Origin: Niabella drilacis
GTDB lineage: Bacteria; Bacteroidota; Bacteroidia; Chitinophagales; Chitinophagaceae
Direction: 5' to 3'
DNA: 64,000 bases
Assembly: GCF_900101395.1 (NCBI RefSeq)
Contig: NZ_FMZO01000004.1
Coordinates: forward strand, 125,367-189,366
Positions 46,801 to 54,628 of the stretch are shown piece after piece. Made by a program: the position numbers and the translations under genes. The notes under the pieces are model-generated. The model did no database searches. It was not told the DNA's origin and was given only the letters and a program-made list of their open reading frames with translations. The number at the start of each line of letters is the position of its first letter. Positions within the stretch are counted from its first letter, which is position 1.

Positions 46801-47238
46801 GGAATTATTCCGCAGGGGGTGTTTGCCCCGGGACAAAAAGTGGATAAGCCCGGTGGAGGCACCGCTGATGTAGGTGGTATGACCTACCAGGAAGCTTATG
46901 ATAAGGGGTTGGTAGAACCCTCCCATTTGCCGCAGTTTTATTATCGTTATGGTTCTTCTTCTACCGGTGTATCTGATTACTGGATCCTGAAAAATTCATG
47001 GATCTCTATGCGCCAGGTAGCCCTTTCTTATAATGTATCGCCCCGGATCTATGAGAGGCTGAAATTACGCGGGTTGTCTGTCTCTGCCGTAGGGCGCAAC
47101 CTGATGTACCTGTACAATACATTGCCGTACAACTTTAACCCCGAGTCGAATAATTCCAACAATACGGCGTATTCCGGCGAGGAAGGCTTTTTGCCGATGG
47201 TAAGAAACTTTGTATTTACTATAAGGGCAGCATTTTAA
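43825..47238 (+). CDS. SusC/RagA family TonB-linked outer membrane protein 2
   Basis: Outer-membrane transporter of 1,137 residues. The signal peptide is nearly identical to that of susC-3 (MQKKHVLLVFFALLLSCGSL). The regulatory domain (RTITGMVTDDTGAAIPGA), VVVTALGI linker, plug (ALYGSRAVNGVILITTKKG) and barrel follow. Its first 100 residues resemble susC-1 (GVAADEQGRFTI), but the barrel is different, suggesting a different ligand or oligosaccharide length. It has no STN domain. The promoter copy lies 68 bases upstream, and susD-2 follows 28 bases later. Confidence 0.95.
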   Translation: MQKKHVLLVFFALLLSCGSLLAQVKRTITGMVTDDTGAAIPGASVIEKGTANGVAADEQGRFTITVAAAATLGVSAAGFETTELKPGSTGEVAVTLKSAVKSEGEVVVTALGISKQKRQLGFAVTEVKGDDLAKTNEVNPINALQGRVAGVQIDMGGAGGLMANSKIIIRGNSTLGNNNQPIFVIDGVIMDNDQFGGKGRDFGNDLKNLNMEDFESVSVLKGSSAAALYGSRAVNGVILITTKKGKQRKGVGISVNHSLSISDPYAGPKFQNEFGGGTVGDFFTDARDPNYKSTERWTTKVFPTDPVTGKPYIDRGIGRELENWGPRMLGQDVINYDGTMTKYLPQPNNFLDVFQKGIGNNTNVAIDGGTDRSTFRFSYNHNQTEGVVSNNRLSKNAFDLRATHKFTSFLDMDVSVAYSDFMGYNPPSLGGTDAFASYNFGKLYSWMLPRNYDTKYWMQKEHYTSQFGGVPNPATPGETNLAPETRFWFSLFENNYIQKEQMLRGRVAFTIKLTDWASLVLDGNINNIYTRNETKELGQGVGFTGGSYALGFKTKESNMQKWMLMMNKDINPDLSINGYIGGEAQRYKTTFENSATNGGLSYPGNYFLANSVLQPTTSGGIRDRKTLNSLYASADIAYKNMLFLQATWRGDWSSALTYTDGTGNNFYNYPAVSLAWIFTEMLKESKPEWISYGKFRANIAALGGDTDPFKINTGFAFSGYSTAGGNSVPLSTYSSSSVLQPNLQPQRKIAKELGMEMRFLKSRVGFDVSLYQDNTRNQLLDITTPVESGVNTIFINAGNIQNKGIEVSIDGTPVKGKNFSWNTALTYAVNRNKIVDLYPGRTEYNLQANIGEISTWAVVGKSYGVLRTQIHSTAFQAVDGNGKPVADPRNGLPILAWRSDSRTAFPARSNTWQDVGDINAKFRSGWDNTFTYKNFSLNVLLDAKIGGDFVALSYRYGTHTGVFPNTLPGRDAQNGGIVWTSKYANDGGTYDDGIIPQGVFAPGQKVDKPGGGTADVGGMTYQEAYDKGLVEPSHLPQFYYRYGSSSTGVSDYWILKNSWISMRQVALSYNVSPRIYERLKLRGLSVSAVGRNLMYLYNTLPYNFNPESNNSNNTAYSGEEGFLPMVRNFVFTIRAAF

Positions 47239-47266
47239 TTTTATCACCAATTTTAATTCAATTCAG

Positions 47267-48931
47267 ATGCAACTCAAATCAAGATATATAATTGCAGGCG
47301 CATTGCTTTTAACAGGCTTTTCCTGCACAAAAAACTTTGGTGAACTAAATACAGACCCAACCATTGTTACTACCCCGGATGTAAAATACCTGCTCTCCTA
47401 CTCCCAGGATAAATTGGCCACTTATAACGGAGGTGAATGGATCTGGGAGGGGATGGAGCAGCTGTTCCGCTATACCCAGCACGTGAGCGCCAGTCCTTAC
47501 GAAATTACAAACAACGTAAATGCACGCTATGGTGTTTATTACAGCCAGATATTGCCCAACCTGTTTGAGATCCGGAGGCAGATCAGCACAAAGGCGGATA
47601 AAGACAATTACCAGAAAATAGCCGCCATTACCTATATCATCCAGGTACTGCATGGTATTAAAGTAACGGATATGAACGGCTCCATTCCCTACAGTGAAGC
47701 GGTGCAGGGCCGGTATGAAGGCAATTACAGCCCCGCGTATGACAGCCAGGAGGCACTGTTTAATACCTGGTTGTCCGAGCTGGACAGGTCCATCGGTATT
47801 TTGTCCAACACCAGCCTGGCGAACCAGGTAGATCCGGGTACTGCCGATATCTTTTATAAGGGCAGCTGGACCAATTGGGTAAAGCTGGCCAATACGCTCA
47901 AGCTGCGGATCGCTGCCCGGCTCGAAAACCAGAACCAGGCAAAAACGAAGGATATTTTCAAACAGGTGATGCAGGATGCCATTGGGCCCATTGATAATGA
48001 TAATGCGCAGCTGACCTATGCCAATCCCAACTTCTCACCTTTTGGCAATGATATCAATTACAGGAGCGTACGCTATGGCAGTACTTCCATCATCAATTTT
48101 CTGAAAAAGGCAAATGATCCGCGCCTGCCCGTTTATTTTGAAAGCAATGGGGTAAGCAAATCCCTGTTTACCGGCAATGGTGTAACACCGCCGGCATTTA
48201 TGGATATCAACGACCCCCTGATCCAGTACCAGGGAGCCCCGGCGGACTGGACCACCAATCCTACAGTGGCGGCCTACATCAGCAATGCAGTAACAATAGG
48301 CAGCAACAAATATTTTATGATTTCGCCTATTAACCGGAGATTTTTTTCTCCAAAAATGAATGGCCTCACAGGGAATTATACGGATGTGATGGTAACCAAT
48401 GCAGAATCCTGCCTGCAGGTGGCTGAGTTTATACAAAAAGGTTATGGCAGCGGGGTTAATACAAAGGGAAGCGCCGAAGACTGGTATAAGAAAGGGGTGG
48501 CCTCCTCCATCAAGACCATGAACAGTATTGCAGTGACGGCACAGTCTGCAACCGGATTTACGGGTGATGGCACCACGGTTATTAATAATTACCTGGCAGG
48601 CAGCAACGTGAAGTTTAACGGGGTAAATGACCTGGAGCGTATTTATACCCAGGCATATCTGAATTTTTACAGAAATGCCTGTGAAGCCTTTGTGTTCGTA
48701 CGCCGTACGGGGTACCCCAAAACGGCATCGGCCTACTATGCCCGTGAGCCGTTTACACAAACCATTCCACGTCGCTGGTGGACGAGCGATCCCGGCGAGG
48801 TGAACCGGAAAAACTGGGATGCGGCAATGACGGCGCAGGGCTTTACACCCAACGCGCAGGATGTACCCACGCTGAATACACAGCGGATCTGGTATGATAA
48901 AACAGCACCGGATTTTGGCGGGGGAAATTAG
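47267..48931 (+). CDS. SusD/RagB family outer membrane lipoprotein 2 (SusD-like_2)
   Basis: Surface lipoprotein of 554 residues, lipobox ending at Cys20 (TGFSC), followed by TKNFGELNTDPT, the usual SusD-like_2 start. HGIKVTDMNGSIPYSEAVQG and the C-terminal RIYTQAYLNFYRNACEAFVFVRRTGYP are characteristic. It is the partner of susC-2, 28 bases upstream. The ligand is unknown. Confidence 0.93.
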   Translation: MQLKSRYIIAGALLLTGFSCTKNFGELNTDPTIVTTPDVKYLLSYSQDKLATYNGGEWIWEGMEQLFRYTQHVSASPYEITNNVNARYGVYYSQILPNLFEIRRQISTKADKDNYQKIAAITYIIQVLHGIKVTDMNGSIPYSEAVQGRYEGNYSPAYDSQEALFNTWLSELDRSIGILSNTSLANQVDPGTADIFYKGSWTNWVKLANTLKLRIAARLENQNQAKTKDIFKQVMQDAIGPIDNDNAQLTYANPNFSPFGNDINYRSVRYGSTSIINFLKKANDPRLPVYFESNGVSKSLFTGNGVTPPAFMDINDPLIQYQGAPADWTTNPTVAAYISNAVTIGSNKYFMISPINRRFFSPKMNGLTGNYTDVMVTNAESCLQVAEFIQKGYGSGVNTKGSAEDWYKKGVASSIKTMNSIAVTAQSATGFTGDGTTVINNYLAGSNVKFNGVNDLERIYTQAYLNFYRNACEAFVFVRRTGYPKTASAYYAREPFTQTIPRRWWTSDPGEVNRKNWDAAMTAQGFTPNAQDVPTLNTQRIWYDKTAPDFGGGN

Positions 48932-49099
48932 CAACGGTCCTTTGGTATTGGGGCCGGGTGTGGCCCGGGAACTCTTTTTTTAGGAACTGCGGGACAGGAG
49001 AACGACAGTCTTTCCTGTTTTATGGGGCCGGACTGGTAAAAGGGCCAATCGCCCCGAAACCCGGGCGGACCACCCGCCGCTGATCATTTTTACTATGTT

Positions 49100-49170
49100 G
49101 CAGGCGATCCGGGAACGGCGTACATTGGAAATAGGTACGATGTTTTACCGGATCGCCTGCGGCATTTTTT
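49100..49170 (+). terminator. Long-stem hairpin, probable terminator after susD-2
   Basis: GCAGGCGATCCGG (49100-49112) pairs perfectly with CCGGATCGCCTGC (49148-49160). An inner helix CGTAC/GTACG lies in the loop, and GGCATTTTTT follows. The stem is unusually long and 170 bases past the stop codon, so a processed or regulatory RNA structure is also possible. Confidence 0.55.
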
Positions 49171-49271
49171 ACCCATATTCTGCAGTCGCCCGGTCTGGGA
49201 ACCCCCTTTTTCCCCTCCATTAGCCCCGGTTTTTAGGACCCGGAAGATTTTTTCAAAAAAAATGATTAACT

Positions 49272-49319
49272 ACTTATTAATTATTTTAAAAAGTTCGTTA
49301 ATTTTGTATTAACATTGCT
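49272..49319 (+). promoter_or_regulatory. Shared 48-bp promoter/operator, copy C (susC-3)
   Basis: Begins ACTTATTAATTATTTT, with a TAATTTTG -7 box at 49299-49306 and an exact GTTAA-N7-TTAAC dyad. It lies 80 bases before the susC-3 start. The first 21 bases match copies A and B exactly. Confidence 0.7.
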
Positions 49320-49375
49320 TTAAGATTTTTTTAGCAAACTGTTGTGTTTACGATTGGCCTATAAACCAAACAAAT

Positions 49376-49389
49376 TTTTAATGATTAAA
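49376..49389 (+). promoter_or_regulatory. Leader motif TTTTAATGATTAAA, copy 3
   Basis: One base different from copies 1 and 2, with the same CCAAAC element just upstream. It ends ten bases before the susC-3 start codon. Confidence 0.5.
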
Positions 49390-49399
49390 TGAGCGAAAA

Positions 49400-52300
49400 A
49401 TGCAGAAGAAACACGTATTGTTGATATTCTTTGCCCTTCTTTTGAGTTGTGGCAGCCTGTTGGCCCAGACAAAACGTACGATAACCGGTGTTGTAACCGA
49501 TAGCGAAGGCAAGCCGGTTCCGGGTGCTACGGTAGCGGTAAAAGGCACTACTAACGGAACGTCAACGGACACAGAAGGAAAGTATTCTATTGAGGTAAGC
49601 ACAAGCAACCCCGTTCTGCAAGTTTCCTCGATCGGGTTTGCAAACCAGGAAGTAAAGGTTACCCGGGAAGGGGCCGTTGATATTTCCCTTGCCAGTGCGG
49701 GAGAAAAAGCGGAGGAAGAAGTTGTGGTAACGGCGCTGGGGATAAAACGGGATAAAAAGTCTGTAGGTTATGCCATTACCTCGCTTAAAGGGGATGACTT
49801 AATGAAGGCTGGTAATACCGTCAACCCGTTAACAGCGCTTTACGGACAGGCTGCAGGTGTAGGCATTTCTGTGGGTTCTGCAGGCCCTACGGGGAGTGTA
49901 AACATTAAAATACGGGGTGCGGCAGGTTTACAAACCGACACTAAAACAAGACCGTTGATTGTTGTGGATGGCGTGCCTATTTATGATGAGAACTCCAATA
50001 TGGAATCCAGAGGATACGATCCGTTGAATTCTTTCGACTATGGATCGGGCATTAACGATATTAATGGGGAGGACATTGAGTCCATTGAAATATTGAAAGG
50101 TGCGAAAGCATCAGTATTATATGGTAGCAGGGCCGGAAACGGTGTGATCATGATCACTACAAAGAAGGGGGCAAAAACAAGAGGGTTTGGGGTAAACCTT
50201 TCCTTTCAATCAATGATGGAAACACCGGTTAGTTTCATTAACTGGCAAAACGAATACGGATCCGGTACAACGGTTTTTGATACCGTTTACGGTAAAGACA
50301 GGAGTGGTAATGCGGTAAGGATTATGAACAATGCCCGCCAGCAATTTGGTCCCAGGTTCGATGGCTCTTCCATTATGTTTTATGACAGTACGATGAGGAC
50401 CTACCAGGCATATCCCAATAACTGGAATGACCTTTTCAAAAACACGTTTACCAATATTTATAACGCGGCCATATCCGGAGCCAATGATAAAGGAAGTATG
50501 CGCCTTTCCTATACGAGGAAAGATTATAAGGGCCAGATGAATAATTTTTTCCAAAAGGACAATACGATAAGTTTTCATGGCCAGATGAATGTATCAGAGT
50601 TCGCAAATTTTGAGGTAAACACCAACCTGTACAATATTTCAACCCAGAACCGTTATCCCAATATAGCCCGGTTGGTTTCTTATGGTTTTAACAGGGATAT
50701 AGACTACCAGTCGCTGGCAAATAACTACAAAGATAGGCTGGGGCAGCAATACCAGTATAGCATGAATCCACTGGGAGTACCGGCGTCAGTAGGTGGCGAT
50801 AATACCGGCTATTTCGGGATGCTTTGGGACCAAAATGAAAATAAGAACATTGACAATAAGACCCACCTGGTAAGTTCGTTTAAATTCACATTGAAGTTTA
50901 CCCCCTGGCTTTCCTTAACCAGCAGTGCCGGTATCGATTATACTGATTGGGATTTTATTACAAAAGATGCCGTATCAAAAACAGTTCCAACTGTTAGCGG
51001 AGGGAAATACGCCTTTCAGAGAAAGAACTACAATGTATTAAATTATAACTCGTTCTTAAACTTTAATAAAACCTTTTCCAATGGGTTAGACCTGTTTGCT
51101 TTTGCTGGGCCGGAGTACAGTAAAACAACTTATAATGACGTTTCGCAGCAAACGGTTGGAGGGTTGTTGTACCCTAACTGGTATGATATTACTGCCGGTA
51201 TTTCGAAATCGGGCGATTTTGGCCAGACAGGAGGCACAAAGCGTACTTCCCAGGTTTTATATAGTGTTTTAGGATCTGCTTCCCTGGGCTATAAGAGCAC
51301 GTACTATTTGGAGTTGTCTGCACGAAATGACTGGTCTTCCCTGTTACCTCCGAAGTACAATTCTTACTTTTATCCAGGTGCTTCCGCTACATGGAATTTT
51401 AGCAATAACCTGAAACTGCCGGATCTTAATTATGGTAAGTTCAGATTTTCCTGGGCTAATGTAGGACGGGGTGCTCCTTATCCTTATTTTGCTTATCAAT
51501 CTTATGGTTTAGGTGTTGCCGGAACTTCACAGGTTCCTACGGTTTATGGCCCCACGTCGCTGTTTGCCGGGGATATCAAGCCCGAGCGGAACAATGAATA
51601 TGAAGTGGGCTTCAACACAAGGTGGTTTAAGAAAAAGCCGTTAGAAGTAGACTTCTCATTCTACACTGGTAATGTATATGATCAGATCATGGCATTAAAC
51701 CTCACTAACTCCACTGCATTCTCAAATATTAAGCTGAATGCTGGTAATGTAAAAAAATGGGGATATGAGTTGTTTGTAAAATACAGCCCGATATCGAATG
51801 AGAAGCTAAGATGGGATGTAACCTTTAATGCCGCCAACCAGCGGTCTAAAGTAGTAAAACTCTATCCGGGTATGACACAGTATGCCATTACAGGAAGCGG
51901 GGCCTATTCTATTATGGCAATTGAAGGAAAACCGATCGGTGATGTTCAGGCGTTTGATTATTTAAGAGATCCCAGCGGAAATAAGATTGTTGGCAGCACA
52001 GGTCTTTATAGCCCGGATAAAACAAAGCTGATAACGGTAGCAAATGTTAATCCTGATTTCATAGGTGGATTTGGTACTGATTTTTATTATAAAAGCTTTA
52101 ATCTTCACCTGGGATTTGATTATAAATTTGGCGGTACCTATCTTTCCTATTCTAATTACTATTTGCTGGGGAACGGTTCTGTGGAGGAGTCACTTAAATT
52201 CAGGGACGAGGCTAACGGAGGCCGTGCTTACTACATAGACGCCAGCGGAAAGAAAATTCCCTGGCAACATAACCAGCCCGCTCCTGCCGGTGCTGTCAAA

Positions 52301-52705
52301 GGAAGGGTATATCATGATGGGGTTATACAGCCAGGTGTAAAAGAAGTAACTGACGGTAGTGGAAATACGAGCTATGTACCCAATGACGTCATGATAAGTG
52401 CTGCTGATTATTATGGACAGTTTATACATGATATGAGTGAGTGGTTTCAACCGGATATGTTAACAAAGAATGATTATATTAAATTCAGGGAAGCTTCTTT
52501 GATGTACACACTGCCCAAGACATTTGTTAATAGGATAGGGTTTCAAAAAATTGCGGTTTCTTTAATTGCCAGAAATCTGTTTTACTTATACAAGACGATC
52601 AAACAGATCGATCCGGAGTCGGCGTTGGGTAGCAACTCATTTGTTGAATACTCCCCATTCCCCCAAATGCGTTCAGTGGGCCTAAAACTGGATATGAGTT
52701 TCTAA
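49400..52705 (+). CDS. SusC/RagA family TonB-linked outer membrane protein 3
   Basis: Outer-membrane transporter of 1,101 residues. Signal peptide as in susC-2, then the regulatory domain (RTITGVVTDSEGKPVPGATV), a VVVTALGIKRDKKSVGYA linker close to that of susC-1, the plug (VLYGSRAGNGVIMITTKKG) and the barrel ending RSVGLKLDMSF. The barrel is distinct from the other two and its DNA is slightly more A+T-rich than susC-2. It has its own promoter copy 80 bases upstream and lies 20 bases before susD-3. Confidence 0.95.
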   Translation: MQKKHVLLIFFALLLSCGSLLAQTKRTITGVVTDSEGKPVPGATVAVKGTTNGTSTDTEGKYSIEVSTSNPVLQVSSIGFANQEVKVTREGAVDISLASAGEKAEEEVVVTALGIKRDKKSVGYAITSLKGDDLMKAGNTVNPLTALYGQAAGVGISVGSAGPTGSVNIKIRGAAGLQTDTKTRPLIVVDGVPIYDENSNMESRGYDPLNSFDYGSGINDINGEDIESIEILKGAKASVLYGSRAGNGVIMITTKKGAKTRGFGVNLSFQSMMETPVSFINWQNEYGSGTTVFDTVYGKDRSGNAVRIMNNARQQFGPRFDGSSIMFYDSTMRTYQAYPNNWNDLFKNTFTNIYNAAISGANDKGSMRLSYTRKDYKGQMNNFFQKDNTISFHGQMNVSEFANFEVNTNLYNISTQNRYPNIARLVSYGFNRDIDYQSLANNYKDRLGQQYQYSMNPLGVPASVGGDNTGYFGMLWDQNENKNIDNKTHLVSSFKFTLKFTPWLSLTSSAGIDYTDWDFITKDAVSKTVPTVSGGKYAFQRKNYNVLNYNSFLNFNKTFSNGLDLFAFAGPEYSKTTYNDVSQQTVGGLLYPNWYDITAGISKSGDFGQTGGTKRTSQVLYSVLGSASLGYKSTYYLELSARNDWSSLLPPKYNSYFYPGASATWNFSNNLKLPDLNYGKFRFSWANVGRGAPYPYFAYQSYGLGVAGTSQVPTVYGPTSLFAGDIKPERNNEYEVGFNTRWFKKKPLEVDFSFYTGNVYDQIMALNLTNSTAFSNIKLNAGNVKKWGYELFVKYSPISNEKLRWDVTFNAANQRSKVVKLYPGMTQYAITGSGAYSIMAIEGKPIGDVQAFDYLRDPSGNKIVGSTGLYSPDKTKLITVANVNPDFIGGFGTDFYYKSFNLHLGFDYKFGGTYLSYSNYYLLGNGSVEESLKFRDEANGGRAYYIDASGKKIPWQHNQPAPAGAVKGRVYHDGVIQPGVKEVTDGSGNTSYVPNDVMISAADYYGQFIHDMSEWFQPDMLTKNDYIKFREASLMYTLPKTFVNRIGFQKIAVSLIARNLFYLYKTIKQIDPESALGSNSFVEYSPFPQMRSVGLKLDMSF

Positions 52706-52725
52706 TAAAATAAATTCTGATAAAA

Positions 52726-54429
52726 ATGAAAAGATTATTAATAATACTATTAGGAGCCGCAGTCTGTTTCACTTCTTGTGAACGGGATCTCGCAGAGCAG
52801 TTTAAAGATCCTTCAAAAGTTGATCCTCCAACCGGGAATTTGTTTGCAGGAATGTTTACAGGGATGGTTTACGAGTGGAAACTCTATGTAAAAGATTACG
52901 GTGAATATTGGTGGGAGAATGATGGGAACACGCTCTCCAATTATGCTCAGATAAATCATCGGTATATTACTTCAAGATATGCATGGTATAGCGATTATGG
53001 TGACTTAGTAAATGAAAATGGATTTTACTCTACGGACAACGGTGCCATGAGCCATTTTAATGCACACTACACGCGCATGAAAGAGTGGGCTATAATGCGG
53101 GATGGTATTGAGCAATTGACTGGAAGTGCCAAAGATGAGGTGCAGGTGTTTTTCCAGCTTGCAACCGTAATGAAAGACGTGTGGGCGCTCAGATGTGTGG
53201 ATCTGTTTAATAAGATTCCTTATTTCGATGCGATGAAGGGGAACCAGGGCGTTTTATATCCTAAGTATGATGATCCCAAAGAGATATACATATCGGTGCT
53301 GAATGATTTTAAGGATATCGCTGCAACATTGAAGGATAATTATAACAAAATGTCTGCAGATGGTAAAAGCCTTTTTGTTAAACAGGATATTGCATTAAAA
53401 GGAAATGTTGATCAATGGGTACAATATGTGAATGCGCTAAGATTACAGTACGCCATTAAACTGGCGGGCGTGGACGAGGCTACCGCAAAACCTCATATTG
53501 CAGAAGCTCTGGGCAACCTGCCTACCTCCGATTTAGCGTTTCCTACTTATACTACAGACAATGGCGGTGGCGGTGGAACCTGGCTAAGGGGGGTTTATGA
53601 AAGAAGCTTTGTACACTTTATGCCGGACTTGCTGATGAGGAATATGAACTTTGCAGATAGTTCCTATAATGAAGGAGGCGTTGATGATCCTCGCTTACCG
53701 GTATTGATAATGCCTACAAAATATGGTGACTACCGGTCTGTAAGTATGAACGCAGACTCTAATGCAAAGTACTATAATGCGGGAGATACCTATTATACCG
53801 CCGCTGACAATATTGATGCAGCACTTTCCATGAATGGAAAATCAGAGTATAGCATTGTTACATTTGCTATGAATGCGCCTAATTTCCCGGCGGTGATGAT
53901 CACGCTTGCCGAGGTCGACCTTCTAAAGGCCGAAGTTGCCATTAAAGGGTATGCAACAACGGATAAAACGGCAGCAGATTATATAAAAGACGCGGTGGTG
54001 CATTCCTGTAATTTTTGGTATAATATCAATGATCTTAACAGAACCTTCCGCCCAGACAAACCTGCACTGCATCCGGTGAAATCGACGAGTGATATTGAGA
54101 CGTATTCGAATAAAGTGCGAACAAAATTCGTCGCGCAAACGGGCGTCGAAAACCAAATGGAAGTACTGATGCAGCAAAAGTATATTCATCTCAATATATC
54201 CAACCAATATGAATTGTTCGCTGAACTTCGCAGAACGAGACACCCATTGTTGGATCCGTTTGTGTTTAATGGTGTTGTTATGAAACCATGCCCCGAAAGG
54301 ATTAAATATCCTTCAACAGAGCTGCAGACCAACCAGGAGGAGTTCTTAAAAGTGGGTGCTGATAATAATTATACAACCCCTATATTCTGGGTACCGGCTG
54401 CTAAGAAAGGTGTTAGTTATTATAGGTAG
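52726..54429 (+). CDS. SusD/RagB family outer membrane lipoprotein 3 (SusD-like_2)
   Basis: Surface lipoprotein of 567 residues with lipobox Cys18 (CFTSC) and a following ERDLAEQFKDPSKVDPPTG segment. VMKDVWALRCVDLFNKIPYFDAMKG and QKYIHLNISNQYELFAELRRTRHP match the SusD-like_2 branch. It is the partner of susC-3, 20 bases upstream. A terminator 75 bases downstream separates it from the GH3 gene. Confidence 0.92.
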   Translation: MKRLLIILLGAAVCFTSCERDLAEQFKDPSKVDPPTGNLFAGMFTGMVYEWKLYVKDYGEYWWENDGNTLSNYAQINHRYITSRYAWYSDYGDLVNENGFYSTDNGAMSHFNAHYTRMKEWAIMRDGIEQLTGSAKDEVQVFFQLATVMKDVWALRCVDLFNKIPYFDAMKGNQGVLYPKYDDPKEIYISVLNDFKDIAATLKDNYNKMSADGKSLFVKQDIALKGNVDQWVQYVNALRLQYAIKLAGVDEATAKPHIAEALGNLPTSDLAFPTYTTDNGGGGGTWLRGVYERSFVHFMPDLLMRNMNFADSSYNEGGVDDPRLPVLIMPTKYGDYRSVSMNADSNAKYYNAGDTYYTAADNIDAALSMNGKSEYSIVTFAMNAPNFPAVMITLAEVDLLKAEVAIKGYATTDKTAADYIKDAVVHSCNFWYNINDLNRTFRPDKPALHPVKSTSDIETYSNKVRTKFVAQTGVENQMEVLMQQKYIHLNISNQYELFAELRRTRHPLLDPFVFNGVVMKPCPERIKYPSTELQTNQEEFLKVGADNNYTTPIFWVPAAKKGVSYYR

Positions 54430-54504
54430 GCAATTCCCTTAATGACCTGTCGGAAAATGGAAGAGGGCATTAAGAATTATTAGATACACACAATTGATTT
54501 TATC

Positions 54505-54540
54505 AGAGGCTGTAATCATAATTGAGCACAGCCTCTTTTT
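54505..54540 (+). terminator. Intrinsic terminator after susD-3
   Basis: AGAGGCTGT pairs perfectly with ACAGCCTCT around a 14-base loop, followed by five T. It also shows that the longer GH3 reading frame, which starts inside it, is not the real start. Confidence 0.85.
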
Positions 54541-54628
54541 ATTTGCTTTGAACGTCCGAAATAAAGGGTTTATTCAACGCGTTCTCCTTATTAAACCGGA
54601 ATCAGTAACTTACCCGCTATTAATAGTG

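Larger units (their letters stand above)
48932..49399. other. Intergenic region between susD-2 and susC-3
   Basis: 468 bases with no gene. Contents in order: a G+C-rich stretch with a weak GGGCC/GGCCC hairpin, a long perfect-stem hairpin at 49100-49160 followed by T residues, the shared promoter/operator copy C (49272-49319) and the susC leader motif (49376-49389). The first 240 bases are more G+C-rich than the flanks and otherwise unexplained. Confidence 0.6.

Noticed and set aside
49020-49220. 66-codon minus-strand frame between susD-2 and susC-3
   Set aside because: It covers both arms of the long hairpin and has no signal, domain or start context.
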